From Polynucleobacter sp. MWH-Braz-FAM2G (GTDB lineage: Bacteria; Pseudomonadota; Gammaproteobacteria; Burkholderiales; Burkholderiaceae), in NCBI RefSeq assembly GCF_018687635.1, contig NZ_CP061300.1:744001-808000 (forward strand): a stretch of 64,000 nucleotides of DNA, in the 5' to 3' direction. Both the position numbers and the translations under genes were made by a program. The stretch's first letter is position 1. The number at the start of each line of letters is the position of its first letter. Below are positions 35,314-45,213 of the stretch, one piece after another. The notes below the pieces were generated by a model, which worked only from the letters and a program-made list of their open reading frames with translations, did no database searches and was not told the origin of the DNA.

Positions 35314-36060
35314 TTATGACTCAGAGAGCGTTTGCCAATGATCGTCGATTAAGCCTTCCATGGGCTGGTATTTCACTTTGTACGACATCTTCTCGCTTTC
35401 CTTGATGTAATAGCCAAGGTAAAGGTAGGGTAGGCCTAATATACGAGCTTGTTCGATTTGCCAAAGAATGCTGTAGTTGCCGTACCCTGCGCTCGGATTA
35501 GAAGTGTCGTAGAAGGTGTAAACCGATGAGATGCCTTGCTCCAAAATATCTATCATGCTGACCATGCGTAGTCGACCAGGATGAGGGTCGTGCGGTCCAT
35601 CCCGAAACTCCACAATGCGGGAGTTCACTCGACTTTGAAGTAAGAACTGCATGTACTGATCTTGATCATCGCTGTCCATGTCTCCACCTGCGTGTCGCTC
35701 TGTTTGATAGCGTTGATAGAGTTGGTAATGCTCTTCTTGATAGCCTAGGTGTAGTACAGACGCTTCTAGTCCAGCATGCTTCTTTTGCGCACGACGCTGA
35801 CTGCGAGTCGGCGTAAATTGATTAACTAGTATTCGTGTAGCAATGCAGGCCCTGCATTCGTCACAATAGGGGCGATAGGTATATAAGCCGCTTCGTCTGA
35901 AACCGGCGTTTAATAAATCGCTATATACATCCGCATGAATGAGGTGAGATGGTGTAGCTACCTGTGAGCGGGCGGTTTTATTGGGTAAATAGCTACAAGC
36001 ATAAGGAGCTGTTGCATAAAACTGTAGCGCAGTCAGCGGAAGTTCTTTAAGTTGAGTCAT
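35314..36060 (-). CDS. bpt: Aspartate/glutamate leucyltransferase (bacterial ATE1-like)
   Basis: Adds leucine from Leu-tRNA to proteins that start with Asp or Glu, marking them for ClpS/ClpAP. The 248-residue product has the family features [26 protein letters not shown] at its N-terminus, the cysteine cluster [15 protein letters not shown] near residue 70, FTPTRSQRR, and the later [38 protein letters not shown]. Its start overlaps the stop of aat by 4 bp (ATGA type), so the two N-end rule transferases are translationally coupled. Confidence 0.95.
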   Translation of the reverse strand: MTQLKELPLTALQFYATAPYACSYLPNKTARSQVATPSHLIHADVYSDLLNAGFRRSGLYTYRPYCDECRACIATRILVNQFTPTRSQRRAQKKHAGLEASVLHLGYQEEHYQLYQRYQTERHAGGDMDSDDQDQYMQFLLQSRVNSRIVEFRDGPHDPHPGRLRMVSMIDILEQGISSVYTFYDTSNPSAGYGNYSILWQIEQARILGLPYLYLGYYIKESEKMSYKVKYQPMEGLIDDHWQTLSES

Positions 36061-36794
36061 AACCAGTATTGCAGGATTGATTTATCAAAAGCCCAAGATG
36101 GCTCAATCTTAGTTTGATTTAAAGATATTTGCAGTTGCTCTAAAAAAGTTTGGCGTGATATTGGGGCGGCGCCTAATGAACGCAGGTGCGCTGTTTCTTG
36201 CTGGCAGTCGATCATTTCTATCTTATTTTGCAGACACCAAGCGCTCAGAGAAGCTAGGGCAATTTTAGAAGCATTCGTTTTGCGGCTGAACATAGACTCA
36301 CCAAAGACCATTCCCCCAAAAGCAACACAATATAAGCCCCCAGTTAACTGACCATCTTCCATGATGGCAATGCTATGAGCATTACCTTGCTCATGAAGGT
36401 CGGTGTAGGCATCCATAATTTCATGGGTAATCCAGGTACCATCCTGATCCCTACGGCTGGTAGTGGCGCAAGAGCGAATCACTGCGCCAAAATCAGCATC
36501 CACCAAAATTTGAGAGTTGGTGTTTTGACAAAAGAGACGAATATCTTTTCTTAGAGATTCACTACATTTAAATTCAGTAGGTTTTAATACCATTCTAGGG
36601 TCTGGTGACCACCAAAGAACTGGTTGATTTTCTGAATACCAAGGAAAGATTCCTAATTGATATGCGCGGGAAAGTTGTCCAGGATAAATGCGTTCACTGA
36701 CGGCAATTAAGCCGGGCACGCTAGGATCAGGGTCTGCCTCAAAGAAAGGATTTGGAAAAGGGTCTTGAGGCCCTAGCCAAGCAATCTGACCCAT
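36057..36794 (-). CDS. aat: Leucyl/phenylalanyl-tRNA--protein transferase
   Basis: Transfers Leu or Phe from tRNA to N-terminal Arg or Lys, the partner branch of the N-end rule pathway. Family landmarks: [40 protein letters not shown] at the N-terminus, [56 protein letters not shown] and the C-terminal [22 protein letters not shown]. Length of 245 is normal. The gene follows the Nudix gene by 9 bp and overlaps bpt by 4 bp. Confidence 0.96.
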   Translation of the reverse strand: MGQIAWLGPQDPFPNPFFEADPDPSVPGLIAVSERIYPGQLSRAYQLGIFPWYSENQPVLWWSPDPRMVLKPTEFKCSESLRKDIRLFCQNTNSQILVDADFGAVIRSCATTSRRDQDGTWITHEIMDAYTDLHEQGNAHSIAIMEDGQLTGGLYCVAFGGMVFGESMFSRKTNASKIALASLSAWCLQNKIEMIDCQQETAHLRSLGAAPISRQTFLEQLQISLNQTKIEPSWAFDKSILQYWL

Positions 36795-36803
36795 GTCGAA
36801 CCT

Positions 36804-37364
36804 TTAAATCTTTTCTGAAGGCAAGATGTCGCGACTGCGTACATGAAACTCTGTATTCGCATCTAATAAACCTGCGGCGCGATCGGCAAAGAACCACTCC
36901 AGAGTTTGCTTTACAGTTGGGAAAGCTAAATCATTCCAAGGAATTTCATGTTCATGAAAGAGGGCAACTTCTAGACTTTCTTCGCCCGCAGAAAAGTCTG
37001 GTGTTTTCATGGTTGCCAAATAAAAAAGATGCACTTGCTCTGCATGTGGAACATTAAGCAAAGAATAGAGTGGGCCAATTTCAACAATTGCCCCAGCTTC
37101 CTCAAGAGTTTCTCGTGCGGCACCATGACTGGTGCTTTCACCTAGCTCCATAAAACCAGCAGGCAAAGTCCAAAAACCATGACGTGGTTCAATGGCTCGG
37201 CGACACAATAGAACTTGATTGCCAAATACGGGGATGCTGCCAACCACGTTACGTGGATTTTGGTAATGAATGCTGCCACAGGCTTCGCAAACGTGGCGCT
37301 CACGAGAATCATCCACAGGAATTTTGATCGTGAGTGGAGACGCGCAGTTAGGGCAATACTTCAT
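36804..37364 (-). CDS. Nudix hydrolase with N-terminal zinc ribbon
   Basis: Hydrolyses a nucleoside diphosphate linked to another group; the true substrate is not known. Residues 1-35 contain a four-cysteine ribbon (CPNC and CEAC), as in NudC-like and Nudix_N_2 proteins. The Nudix box is complete: GFMELGESTSHGAARETLEEAGA, with the metal-binding REXXEE core as RETLEE. At 186 residues it is shorter than NADH pyrophosphatase NudC, and it lacks the SQPWPFP signature, so NudC is not supported. It sits between pabB and aat in a tight minus-strand run. Confidence 0.88.
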   Translation of the reverse strand: MKYCPNCASPLTIKIPVDDSRERHVCEACGSIHYQNPRNVVGSIPVFGNQVLLCRRAIEPRHGFWTLPAGFMELGESTSHGAARETLEEAGAIVEIGPLYSLLNVPHAEQVHLFYLATMKTPDFSAGEESLEVALFHEHEIPWNDLAFPTVKQTLEWFFADRAAGLLDANTEFHVRSRDILPSEKI

Positions 37365-37373
37365 GCTGACTTT

Positions 37374-39200
37374 CTAAAAGTAGGCTTTAATTGCCCCACG
37401 TAGGGCATTACTAAGGATAATCTCATCTGCCGATGAAACGTCATCAATACTCAGGTTGGCTTCACGGGCATTCAGTTGCGGGTCATTTAGCAAGGCTGCG
37501 CGCATGACACCAGGTAAAAGACCGGCAGAAACGGGGGGTGTTAGCCAATCAGTACTGCCTTGCGGTTTAATGAAGATGCTCGTTCTACCACCCTCAGTAA
37601 CGAGACCTTTTTCATTGGTAAATATCGCATCAAAGCCGCCCAGTTGCGCCGCTTTTTGCCATGCCTGATCATAAAGCTGTCGATTGCTAATTTTATGCTG
37701 CAGTAAAACGTTGCCAGAGTACATGGTGACATTCCCTGCAAGGATATCTTTGGCCCAAAATATTTTTACAGGTTCGTTTATTGGCTCTAGTATTCCTATT
37801 GAAACTGAGATACCCCCATTGGGTGAGAGATCTAGTCGCAATCGATAATTTAGTTGGCGATCAAGAGGTCGACATGCATTTTTAATTTCTTCTTCAGCAG
37901 CTATTGGATCAAATTTGATATTGAAGGCTTTGGCTGAGGCTTTAATTCGATGTAGATGGTCATTGAGTCGCTTCGGCACACCTTTATCAATAGCTATCGT
38001 CTCAAACAGTCTAGTACTGCTGGGAAGATTTGTGAGAAAGTCTGACTTAATGCGGCACTCTTGCCATTCTTGGTTAGGGTCTGAATCATGGGTAATTCCA
38101 GCGCCAACACCCAATGCAAAGTGCGTTGCATGTGATTTACTGTCGCAAGTAATTTCAAGGGTTCTGATAGGCACACTAAATGCAAAATTGCCATTTGGAT
38201 CAAGCCAGCCCAATGCGCCACAGTAATATCCTCTATTCTCTGGTTCGAGTTCCTGAATAATCTCCATGCTGCGTTTTTTGGGCGCACCTGTAACCGACCC
38301 GCAGGGAAATACGGCATTAAAAATATCAAAAAGGGTGGTGTCAGGCTTAATTTGACCTTCTACTGTTGATGTCATTTGCAAAACATCCCCATGTCTTGCG
38401 ACTTCAAATAAATGGGGAACGGATACGGAGCCTGGCAGAGAGATGCGACTGAGATCATTGCGCAGTAAGTCAACAATCATGACATTCTCCGCTTGATTTT
38501 TAGGATCGTCAGAGAGGGTAGTGGCGATAGTTGATAAGGCACTAGCTGTGCCCTTCATCGGCATTGCTTTTAATGTATTGCCTTCGCGTGCTATGAAAAG
38601 TTCTGGAGATTGCGATAGGAGGAAATGATCTACATGCTCTATGTAAGCACCAAATCTGCCAGGTTGACGCTCACGCAAACGAGAATATAGGGCCAGAGGA
38701 TGACCATAACTTCTTCCTTTAATCCGATACGTATGATTAATTTGGTAGCTATCGCCGTTGCGAATGTATTCTTGTATGGCTTTGATATCTTCCGAAAATT
38801 GTTCTTCGGTAATGGATTGATTAATATCCATCACACCAGCAATTGTCTCGCCACTATCTAGTTGAGAAATTTTCTGTTCAATACAGTGATCTGTTTCTGC
38901 TTTAGAAAGTTTTTTGAATTCTGAGAAGGACCAAGCTTCAATCAGGGGGTGATGATCATTCGCATCGTGTGTGCGAGGGGTCAAATTATGAATCTGCATA
39001 CCGAGTTCATAAGCTAAGGCAATAACAACAAATTCACCTCTGGCTACTGAGCTCGATATTTCATCAAAACAATTTCTTGCTGCTGTTAAATCTTTTTCTC
39101 TATTGCCGCTTGGGAGAATGCGCCAATAGTGCAGGGGATTTTCGTAAAGACGACTAGTGGGTGAGGCTGCGGTGCTTTGTGCATCGTCGAGCAAAATCAT
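37374..39200 (-). CDS. pabB: Aminodeoxychorismate synthase component I fused to a class IV aminotransferase-like (PabC) domain
   Basis: Makes aminodeoxychorismate from chorismate and, by the fused lyase-like part, probably p-aminobenzoate for folate. Residues about 1-380 are the chorismate-binding enzyme, with MPMKGTAS, VDLLRNDLSRI, VEGQIKPDTTLFDIFNAVFPCGSVTGAPKKRSMEII (in parts) and the ALGWLDPNGNFAFSVPIRT end. Residues about 400-608 resemble aminodeoxychorismate lyase: RLFETIAIDKG, a candidate PLP lysine in LLQHKISNR, and DAIFTNEKGLVTEGGRTSIFI. This fusion is common in betaproteobacteria. The glutaminase subunit PabA is not encoded in this window. Confidence 0.92.
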   Translation of the reverse strand: MILLDDAQSTAASPTSRLYENPLHYWRILPSGNREKDLTAARNCFDEISSSVARGEFVVIALAYELGMQIHNLTPRTHDANDHHPLIEAWSFSEFKKLSKAETDHCIEQKISQLDSGETIAGVMDINQSITEEQFSEDIKAIQEYIRNGDSYQINHTYRIKGRSYGHPLALYSRLRERQPGRFGAYIEHVDHFLLSQSPELFIAREGNTLKAMPMKGTASALSTIATTLSDDPKNQAENVMIVDLLRNDLSRISLPGSVSVPHLFEVARHGDVLQMTSTVEGQIKPDTTLFDIFNAVFPCGSVTGAPKKRSMEIIQELEPENRGYYCGALGWLDPNGNFAFSVPIRTLEITCDSKSHATHFALGVGAGITHDSDPNQEWQECRIKSDFLTNLPSSTRLFETIAIDKGVPKRLNDHLHRIKASAKAFNIKFDPIAAEEEIKNACRPLDRQLNYRLRLDLSPNGGISVSIGILEPINEPVKIFWAKDILAGNVTMYSGNVLLQHKISNRQLYDQAWQKAAQLGGFDAIFTNEKGLVTEGGRTSIFIKPQGSTDWLTPPVSAGLLPGVMRAALLNDPQLNAREANLSIDDVSSADEIILSNALRGAIKAYF

Positions 39201-39224
39201 CGCAGCTTACCTAGTAATTTCAAA

Positions 39225-39800
39225 TTACTTCAGGATGGTGACTGACTCAATAGTGACGGTCTTGGAAGGGACGTCAGCCAGTCTGCCCATGCGCGGTGCA
39301 GGAGCAACCATCGTCGGTACTTTACGAATGGCGTCAATCGTTTGTGTTCCAGAAATCACCTTTCCAAATACGGTATAGCCATTACCCATTGAATTTGGAT
39401 AATCCAGAGCGGTATTGTCATTTACGTTGATAAAAAACTGAGAGGTAGCAGAGTCTGGGTCGGATGTGCGAGCCATCGCAATGGTGTAGCGATTATTTTT
39501 TAAGCCATTTTGCGCCTCAGAAACTACCGGTGGGTCTGTTGGTTTTTGGTTGAGATCTGGCGTGAAACCACCACCTTGAATCATGAAGCCATCAATGACT
39601 CGATGAAAAATAGTGCCGTTATAAAAACCACTCTTTACATAATTTAAAAAGTTAGCAGTAGTCTTCGGAGCCTTGACATCATCAAGTTCGACTACAAAAT
39701 TTCCCATCGTTGTTTTAAATTCAACTTTAGGTCCTGCCATTGCAGATTGACTTGCTAAAAAACCGAATACTAAAAGAAGGCCGGCAAAAAACTGACGCAT
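39225..39800 (-). CDS. ppiA: Periplasmic cyclophilin-type peptidyl-prolyl isomerase
   Basis: Speeds cis-trans isomerisation of proline bonds in exported proteins. Signal peptide MRQFFAGLLLVFGFLASQSAMA with cleavage before GPKVEF, then a compact cyclophilin domain: FHRVIDGFMIQGGGF (active-site Arg and Phe), the Gln in ATSQFFINVND and the NGYTVFGKVISG strand. The length of 191 fits PpiA. It is 24 bp upstream of pabB start-to-stop on the same strand, and a ribosome site (AAGGAGTT) precedes the start. Confidence 0.93.
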   Translation of the reverse strand: MRQFFAGLLLVFGFLASQSAMAGPKVEFKTTMGNFVVELDDVKAPKTTANFLNYVKSGFYNGTIFHRVIDGFMIQGGGFTPDLNQKPTDPPVVSEAQNGLKNNRYTIAMARTSDPDSATSQFFINVNDNTALDYPNSMGNGYTVFGKVISGTQTIDAIRKVPTMVAPAPRMGRLADVPSKTVTIESVTILK

Positions 39801-39849
39801 AAGAACTCCTTAATGGATTAAAAACGTGATCGTTGAATGATTGTATTGC

Positions 39850-40476
39850 TCAGATAAGACCATTAGGAACATTAGCGGCATATGCATAGGAAGCCTCTTC
39901 AAACATATGAGGTCTTGCTAGATAGTCTAGGGTCCAATCTATGGTGTCAACTCCCCAAAAGAAATGCTGGTTGACAATTAGTGCTGGTACTCCAAATGCG
40001 CCATCCTCTCTGGCTTGCTTGGTATTTGCGATAAGCTGAGCTTTGATTTCGGGGTGATCTGGTTTGAGGGTATCCGCCGGCAACCCCAAGTAGGCGCAAA
40101 AATCTGGCCAAGAAAGATTGGGATCCTTGCCTTCCATCCAAACATAATCAAAGGCACGCTCAACCATAGCCCAATCTGCATTTTGCTGAACCAGTAGGCG
40201 TTGTGGAGCAACCGTCATAAATGGATGGTGTTCGGGGAAGCGAATCGGAATACCTAACTTCTCAGCTTGCCAAACGCAAAATTGATATGTGTGTGGGCGT
40301 TTAGCGACCACTTCTCCTGGGCCAATATTTTCTGAAGCTCTCAGAAGTCCACCCAATAACACGGGTACGGGATTGATATTGAGTTTTCCTTCAAGTCGAT
40401 GTCTTTGTTTCACGTAAATGTAGGCAAATGGCGAAACAATGTCGTAATAAAAGGTGGCTGCAATCTTAGGGTTCAT
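39850..40476 (-). CDS. 2-hydroxychromene-2-carboxylate isomerase family protein (DsbA/GST-kappa fold)
   Basis: Thioredoxin-like fold with a helical insertion. The N-terminal YYDIVSPFAYIYVKQ has the Ser that replaces the DsbA cysteine in HCCA isomerases, followed by PVLLGGLLRASEN and the glutathione-contact stretch GVPALIVNQHFFWGVDTIDWTLDYL. The family acts on naphthalene-type ring cleavage products with glutathione, but no such pathway is encoded nearby, so the true substrate is unknown. Length of 208 is normal. Lies alone between rarA and ppiA on the minus strand. Confidence 0.87.
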   Translation of the reverse strand: MNPKIAATFYYDIVSPFAYIYVKQRHRLEGKLNINPVPVLLGGLLRASENIGPGEVVAKRPHTYQFCVWQAEKLGIPIRFPEHHPFMTVAPQRLLVQQNADWAMVERAFDYVWMEGKDPNLSWPDFCAYLGLPADTLKPDHPEIKAQLIANTKQAREDGAFGVPALIVNQHFFWGVDTIDWTLDYLARPHMFEEASYAYAANVPNGLI

Positions 40477-40501
40477 GTCTCTCGTCCGTTATTGGCGCTT
40501 G

Positions 40502-41815
40502 TTATTTCTTTTTGTACTCTGCATCTAGCTGGCGTAAAAAAGCCATCTTTTCTTTAATCTGTGACTCAAGACCGCGCTCAACTGGCTCATACCAATGTGG
40601 GTCTTTCATGCCTTCAGGAAGATAGGTTTCACCAGCAGCATAACCATGTGGTTCGTCATGAGCATAGCGATATTCTTTGCCATGACCTAACTCTTGCATG
40701 AGTTTGGTGGGGGCGTTGCGTAAATGATTTGGGACGGGTTTAGATTGATCTTTGGCGACATAAGCTCTAGCAGCATTAAAGGCGTTGTAGCCAGCATTGC
40801 TTTTGGAGGCAACAGCCAAATAAACCAGCGCTTGACCAAGAGCGAGTTCACCTTCGGGTGAGCCTAATCTCTCATAAGTCTGGGCTGCATCATTCGCTAA
40901 CTGCATTGCCCTTGGGTCAGCTAGTCCGATATCTTCCCATGCCATACGAATAATACGTCGCGCAAGATAGCGGGGGTCAGCGCCACCATCAAGCATGCGA
41001 CAAAACCAATATAAGGCTGCGTCAGGGTTGGATCCTCTGACGGATTTATGTAATGCAGAAATTTGATCGTAAAAATGATCACCGCCCTTATCGAAACGCC
41101 TGGATTGTGCGCTTAGCGCATTTTCGATAAATTTCTGGTCCACTAATTTCACTTCAGCATTTGGTGTGAGTGCCGCATTACGTACTTGTTCTACAAGATT
41201 TAATAGGCGACGCGCATCACCATCCGCGTTAGTGATGAGTGTATTGATAGCTGCCGTTTCAAATTGCACGTCAGGCATTGCATATTGATGAGCACGGTCA
41301 AATAATTTGCGCAGTTCATCCGAAGAAAGAGACTTTAGTACGTAGACTTGCGCACGTGATAGGAGAGCAGAGTTCACCTCAAACGATGGATTCTCCGTAG
41401 TGGCGCCGATAAAAGTGAATAAGCCTGATTCCACATGAGGTAGTAAGGCATCCTGCTGGCTTTTGTTAAAGCGATGAATTTCATCGACAAACAAAATGGT
41501 TTGCTTGCCATATTGAGCCATGCTTTGCTGCGCCTGTTCAATCGCCTCCCGAATTTCTTTTACACCTGCTAATACAGCTGAGATAGCAATAAATTCTCGC
41601 TCAAATGCTTTTGCAGAAAGGCGTGCCAATGTGGTCTTACCAACCCCAGGCGGCCCCCACAAAATCATGGAGTGCGGTTTACCAGAGGCAAATGCAAGGT
41701 TTAGTGGTTTACCGCTAGCGAGTAGATGTGTTTGTCCAATGACTTCATCAATTGTCTTTGGACGCAGCGCTTCCGCTAAAGGTGGCGGTGGAGTGCTGTC
41801 AAATAGGCTGGTCAT
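40502..41815 (-). CDS. rarA: Replication-associated recombination protein A (MgsA/RarA AAA+ ATPase)
   Basis: Acts at stalled or collapsed forks with the clamp-loader-like AAA+ fold. Features: [21 protein letters not shown] at the N-terminus, Walker [14 protein letters not shown] near residue 55, Walker [24 protein letters not shown], sensor 1 [12 protein letters not shown], and the C-terminal tetramerisation region with [18 protein letters not shown] and [17 protein letters not shown]. The 437 residues match E. coli RarA (447). The gene ends a run that begins with the DUF3429 gene 4 bp downstream of its start, read in the same direction. Confidence 0.96.
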   Translation of the reverse strand: MTSLFDSTPPPPLAEALRPKTIDEVIGQTHLLASGKPLNLAFASGKPHSMILWGPPGVGKTTLARLSAKAFEREFIAISAVLAGVKEIREAIEQAQQSMAQYGKQTILFVDEIHRFNKSQQDALLPHVESGLFTFIGATTENPSFEVNSALLSRAQVYVLKSLSSDELRKLFDRAHQYAMPDVQFETAAINTLITNADGDARRLLNLVEQVRNAALTPNAEVKLVDQKFIENALSAQSRRFDKGGDHFYDQISALHKSVRGSNPDAALYWFCRMLDGGADPRYLARRIIRMAWEDIGLADPRAMQLANDAAQTYERLGSPEGELALGQALVYLAVASKSNAGYNAFNAARAYVAKDQSKPVPNHLRNAPTKLMQELGHGKEYRYAHDEPHGYAAGETYLPEGMKDPHWYEPVERGLESQIKEKMAFLRQLDAEYKKK

Positions 41816-41819
41816 TGCA

Positions 41820-42299
41820 TCATGCTTGAATAAATAATATAACTAAGGATGCCCAAGCTAAACATCCGGCAGCTATATAGGTCAAACGATTGCGCATGGT
41901 CATGAATGCAGAACGGGCGGCATCATCTGCAAAATAATATTGGTAGGTATTTTGATCAATATTGCGTTGAATAATTAGAGTAGAGGCTAATATCAAGAGG
42001 CCTACTGGTATGTAAATATGCAATGCTATCCAAGCGACTAATGCCGGAATAACACCCCATATCCAGGCATTTCGATCTTCCCAGCGATCCCCAGCAGGCG
42101 CCTTTCCTAATAGATGTAAATTCGCACCCCAATGCAATGCACCCATAAACGAAGTAATAACCGCACCGTACCCCGCTAAAGATTCGGCGCTTAAATAGTT
42201 GATAGGAGTTGGTGCCAACTGCACCATTAATGCTAGTCCCACAAAAGGAATCAGTCCGGCATATCCCAGTTTGCGGACTAAGGGTGGAATAGGGTTCAC
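41820..42299 (-). CDS. DUF3429 family membrane protein
   Basis: A 159-residue protein with four to five hydrophobic helices: LGYAGLIPFVGLALMVQLA, AGYGAVITSFMGALHWG, the middle IWGVIPALVAWIALHIYIPVGLLILAS, and the C-terminal YIAAGCLAWASLVILFIQA. The histidine and tryptophan in FMGALHWG are typical of DUF3429. No function is established. It lies directly upstream of rarA (gap of 4 bp), so the two are likely co-transcribed. Confidence 0.85.
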   Translation of the reverse strand: MNPIPPLVRKLGYAGLIPFVGLALMVQLAPTPINYLSAESLAGYGAVITSFMGALHWGANLHLLGKAPAGDRWEDRNAWIWGVIPALVAWIALHIYIPVGLLILASTLIIQRNIDQNTYQYYFADDAARSAFMTMRNRLTYIAAGCLAWASLVILFIQA

Positions 42300-42331
42300 G
42301 TTAGTTGCTCTCTAATTAATTGGTATTCCGT

Positions 42332-43186
42332 TTATTTGTCATAGCTATAGACACCACGTCCGGTTTTGCGTCCAAGATAGCCGGCGGCAACCATTTCCCG
42401 CAGCAGTGGGCAAGGACGATATTTAGAGTCACTAAAGTTCTCAAAATATACCTCCATTACAGCTAGACATGTATCGAGTCCGATTAAGTCTGCTAAAGCT
42501 AGAGGGCCAATAGGTTGGTTGCATCCTAGCTTCATGCCTGCATCAATATCCTCTGGACTCGCAAGTCCTTCAGATAAAACAAAGAAAGCCTCATTAATCA
42601 TCGGCAGCAATATGCGGTTCACTACAAATCCAGGAGAGTTCTTTACTGTGATGGGCTCTTTACCAACGCGCTTAGCCATTTCAATAATGGCAGCATGCGT
42701 AGCATCACTAGTTTGCAAGCCGCGAATCACTTCCACTAAAGCCATTAGAGGTGGTGGGTTGAAAAAGTGCATGCCAATAAAGCGGGCAGGATTTGAATCG
42801 AGTGCAGCCAGTTTGGTAATAGAAAGGGAGGAGGTGTTAGTGGCAATAATGGTGTCTTTGCTGACGATCTCATCGACCTGCTTCAAAATCTTTTCTTTGA
42901 TTGCTTGATTTTCAGTAGCAGCTTCAATTACCAATCCAAGACCTTTGAAGTCGGAGTAAGAAGTGCTGCCTTTAATACGCTTGAGTGCCGCATCTTTTTC
43001 TTCAGGTGTCAGTGTTTCTTTTTTAACGAGGCGATCCAGGCTTTTGCTAATCTGCTCAAGACCACGTTGGACAGCTGCTTCATTAATATCAACCATTACT
43101 ACATCTAAGCCAGCTACCGCACAGACTTGTGCAATTCCATTACCCATAGTGCCTGCGCCGATAACACCTACTGATTGAATGCTCAT
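42332..43186 (-). CDS. 3-hydroxybutyryl-CoA dehydrogenase
   Basis: NAD(P)-dependent oxidation of 3-hydroxyacyl-CoA, in fatty acid or butyrate metabolism and possibly in PHA turnover. Rossmann loop VGVIGAGTMGNGIAQVCA at residues 6-23, the NTSSLSITKLA and GMHFFNPPPLMALVEVI segments (catalytic His), the NSPGFVVNRILLPMINEAFF signature near residue 185 and a C-terminal GRKTGRGVYSYDK end. The frame is open to 43246, but ATG 43186 has AGAGGAAA just before it and begins at MSIQSVGVIG. It follows the GST gene with 1 bp between them. Confidence 0.93.
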   Translation of the reverse strand: MSIQSVGVIGAGTMGNGIAQVCAVAGLDVVMVDINEAAVQRGLEQISKSLDRLVKKETLTPEEKDAALKRIKGSTSYSDFKGLGLVIEAATENQAIKEKILKQVDEIVSKDTIIATNTSSLSITKLAALDSNPARFIGMHFFNPPPLMALVEVIRGLQTSDATHAAIIEMAKRVGKEPITVKNSPGFVVNRILLPMINEAFFVLSEGLASPEDIDAGMKLGCNQPIGPLALADLIGLDTCLAVMEVYFENFSDSKYRPCPLLREMVAAGYLGRKTGRGVYSYDK

Positions 43187-43187
43187 C

Positions 43188-43919
43188 TTATTTCCTCTTT
43201 TGATACTGTGTTGAACCAAATAACTGCTCTCTCGCCTTGTCATCATGCAAGGGCTTACGTAATGCTGTTAAAACCTCACAACCCCGTTGAACTGCAGGTC
43301 GCGCGCCAATCTTTTCAAACCATTGCTTAAAGTGCGGATACTCATTGATATCAATTCCTTGATTTTTCCAGTTGCGAGTCCATGGATAAATCGCAATATC
43401 TGCAATGGAGTAGGACTTGCCAGCAATATAGGGATTATCTTTCAGTTGTCCGTCTAGGACGCCATAGAGGCGTTTGGCTTCATTGGTGTAGCGATTAACG
43501 GCATATTCAATTTTCTCAGGGGCATAGAGACGAAAGTGGTGATTTTGCCCAAGCATGGGTCCTAAGCCCCCCATTTGGAACATGAGCCATTGCAGCACTT
43601 CGTACTTGCCACGTGTACTTTTTGGTAGAAACTTACCAGTTTTACTGGCCAAGTAGAGCAGAATTGCCCCTGACTCAAAAAGGCTGATCGGCTTTCCATC
43701 TGGTCCGTTTGGATCGACGATGGCAGGAATTTTATTGTTGGGACTGATCTTGAGGAAGTCTGGTGCAAATTGATCACCCGCACCAATATCAATTGGGTGC
43801 GCAATCCAATCGTGATTTAGGCGATAGCCACATTCTTCCAGCATGATGTGCACTTTATGTCCATTCGGGGTTGGCCAACTGTAGACATCAATTACTGAAT
43901 TCGATTTTTTCTTGGTCAT
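43188..43919 (-). CDS. Glutathione S-transferase family protein (YfcG/Ure2p-like)
   Basis: N-terminal thioredoxin domain with VYSWPTPNGHKVHIMLEECG (the TPNG loop of nu-class GSTs), KIPAIVD with the cis-proline and the glutathione-binding LFESGAILLYLA. The C-terminal helical domain has YSIADIAIYPWTRNW. E. coli YfcG is a disulfide-bond reductase; that role can only be suggested here. The length of 243 is a little above YfcG (215), with an extended C-terminus. Part of a minus-strand run with the aminotransferase upstream and the dehydrogenase downstream. Confidence 0.9.
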   Translation of the reverse strand: MTKKKSNSVIDVYSWPTPNGHKVHIMLEECGYRLNHDWIAHPIDIGAGDQFAPDFLKISPNNKIPAIVDPNGPDGKPISLFESGAILLYLASKTGKFLPKSTRGKYEVLQWLMFQMGGLGPMLGQNHHFRLYAPEKIEYAVNRYTNEAKRLYGVLDGQLKDNPYIAGKSYSIADIAIYPWTRNWKNQGIDINEYPHFKQWFEKIGARPAVQRGCEVLTALRKPLHDDKAREQLFGSTQYQKRK

Positions 43920-43932
43920 ATTGATCTTTGCC

Positions 43933-45129
43933 TTAAATGGTTTGCAAACGTTGTAATGCTCTAGTCAAAGTTTCTTCTTGTTTTGCGAAACAAAAACGAA
44001 TCACGCCTGACTCGGTAGAATTCTCATAAAAAGCCGAGACTGGAATTGCGGCAACCCCAACTTCCGATGTAAGCCATTTGCAAAAATCAGCTTCATTCAA
44101 TTTGGCCTGAGGAATATTGAGGGAAGAGTAATCGACACATTGAAAATAGGTGCCAGGGGTAGGGAGTAATTTAAATTTTGTTTTGCTTAAGCCCGCTTTG
44201 AAAAAATCTCGTTTAGCTTGATAAAAAGCGGGAAGATTTAAATAATGCTCAGCATTTGAAAGATAGCTTGCTAGTCCATACTGCATAGGTGTGTTGACGG
44301 TAAATACATTGAACTGATGTACCTTGCGAAATTCTTTTGTGAGTGCCGTAGGAGCGGCAACATAGCCCACTTTCCAGCCAGTAACGTGATAGGTCTTACC
44401 AAAGCTAGAAATCAGAAAGCTTCTAGCGGCTAATTCAGGGTGTGAAGCCACGCTGTGATGTTGGGCGCCGTCATACACCATATGCTCGTACACCTCATCA
44501 CTGAGAACCAAAATAGCAGTATTGCGTAGGAGATCTGCGAGACGATCTAAATCTGCCTTCTCCCAAACCATGCCGGTAGGGTTGTGTGGACTATTAATAA
44601 TAATCAGTCGAGTTTTTTCGCTGATTGCCTTCGCTAATGCATCCCAAGGAATTTCGTATGAGGTCACTTGACCGGCAGCATCACGTTTTACATCTAATGA
44701 AATTCCAATTGTTTTTCCGACAGCTAAATCAATCGCAGGACGATAGCTATCGTAAGCCGGTTCAATAATGATGACTTCATCACCAGGACTAACGCAAGCC
44801 AAGATGCTGGTGAGGATGCCTTGCGTGCCACCAGCGGTAATCGTGATTTCCGCATCTGCATCATAGTGATGCCCATATAAGTTTTGAATCTTTTGGCTGA
44901 TTCCATGGCGAAGTTCTGTAACTCCAATCATCGGTGGGTACTGATTGCGATCTGCCAGCATGGCTTCATTAACATTGTTGATTAATGTTCGATCGCAGGG
45001 AAAATCCGGAAACCCTTGCCCTAGATTGATGGCGCTGTGCTCTGTTGCTAGTGCCGACATTACCGTAAATATCGTTGTTCCTACTTTTGGCAAGCGACTT
45101 GGAAAGGATGGCGTTACTGGAGTGGTCAT
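43933..45129 (-). CDS. PLP-dependent aminotransferase, methionine aminotransferase-like (YbdL family)
   Basis: Class I fold aminotransferase. Features: INLGQGFPDFPCDR near residue 36, ITAGGTQGILTSILACVSPGDEVIIIEPAYDSY around residue 95-125, NSPHNPTGMVW, SDEVYEHMVYDG and the PLP lysine in SSFGKTYHVTGWKVGY near residue 240. Its closest known relative by these motifs is YbdL, a methionine:2-oxo acid aminotransferase. Kynurenine aminotransferase-type members are an alternative. First gene of the run to the GST and dehydrogenase genes, divergent from yaaA over 84 bp. Confidence 0.9.
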   Translation of the reverse strand: MTTPVTPSFPSRLPKVGTTIFTVMSALATEHSAINLGQGFPDFPCDRTLINNVNEAMLADRNQYPPMIGVTELRHGISQKIQNLYGHHYDADAEITITAGGTQGILTSILACVSPGDEVIIIEPAYDSYRPAIDLAVGKTIGISLDVKRDAAGQVTSYEIPWDALAKAISEKTRLIIINSPHNPTGMVWEKADLDRLADLLRNTAILVLSDEVYEHMVYDGAQHHSVASHPELAARSFLISSFGKTYHVTGWKVGYVAAPTALTKEFRKVHQFNVFTVNTPMQYGLASYLSNAEHYLNLPAFYQAKRDFFKAGLSKTKFKLLPTPGTYFQCVDYSSLNIPQAKLNEADFCKWLTSEVGVAAIPVSAFYENSTESGVIRFCFAKQEETLTRALQRLQTI

Positions 45130-45213
45130 AAGAAAAGGCGGTGGCAGGGGTCTTTTAAAGCGTAGATATCCGGTAGTCGCTAGAATGGTAAAAATACATA
45201 AACAAATTGTGCC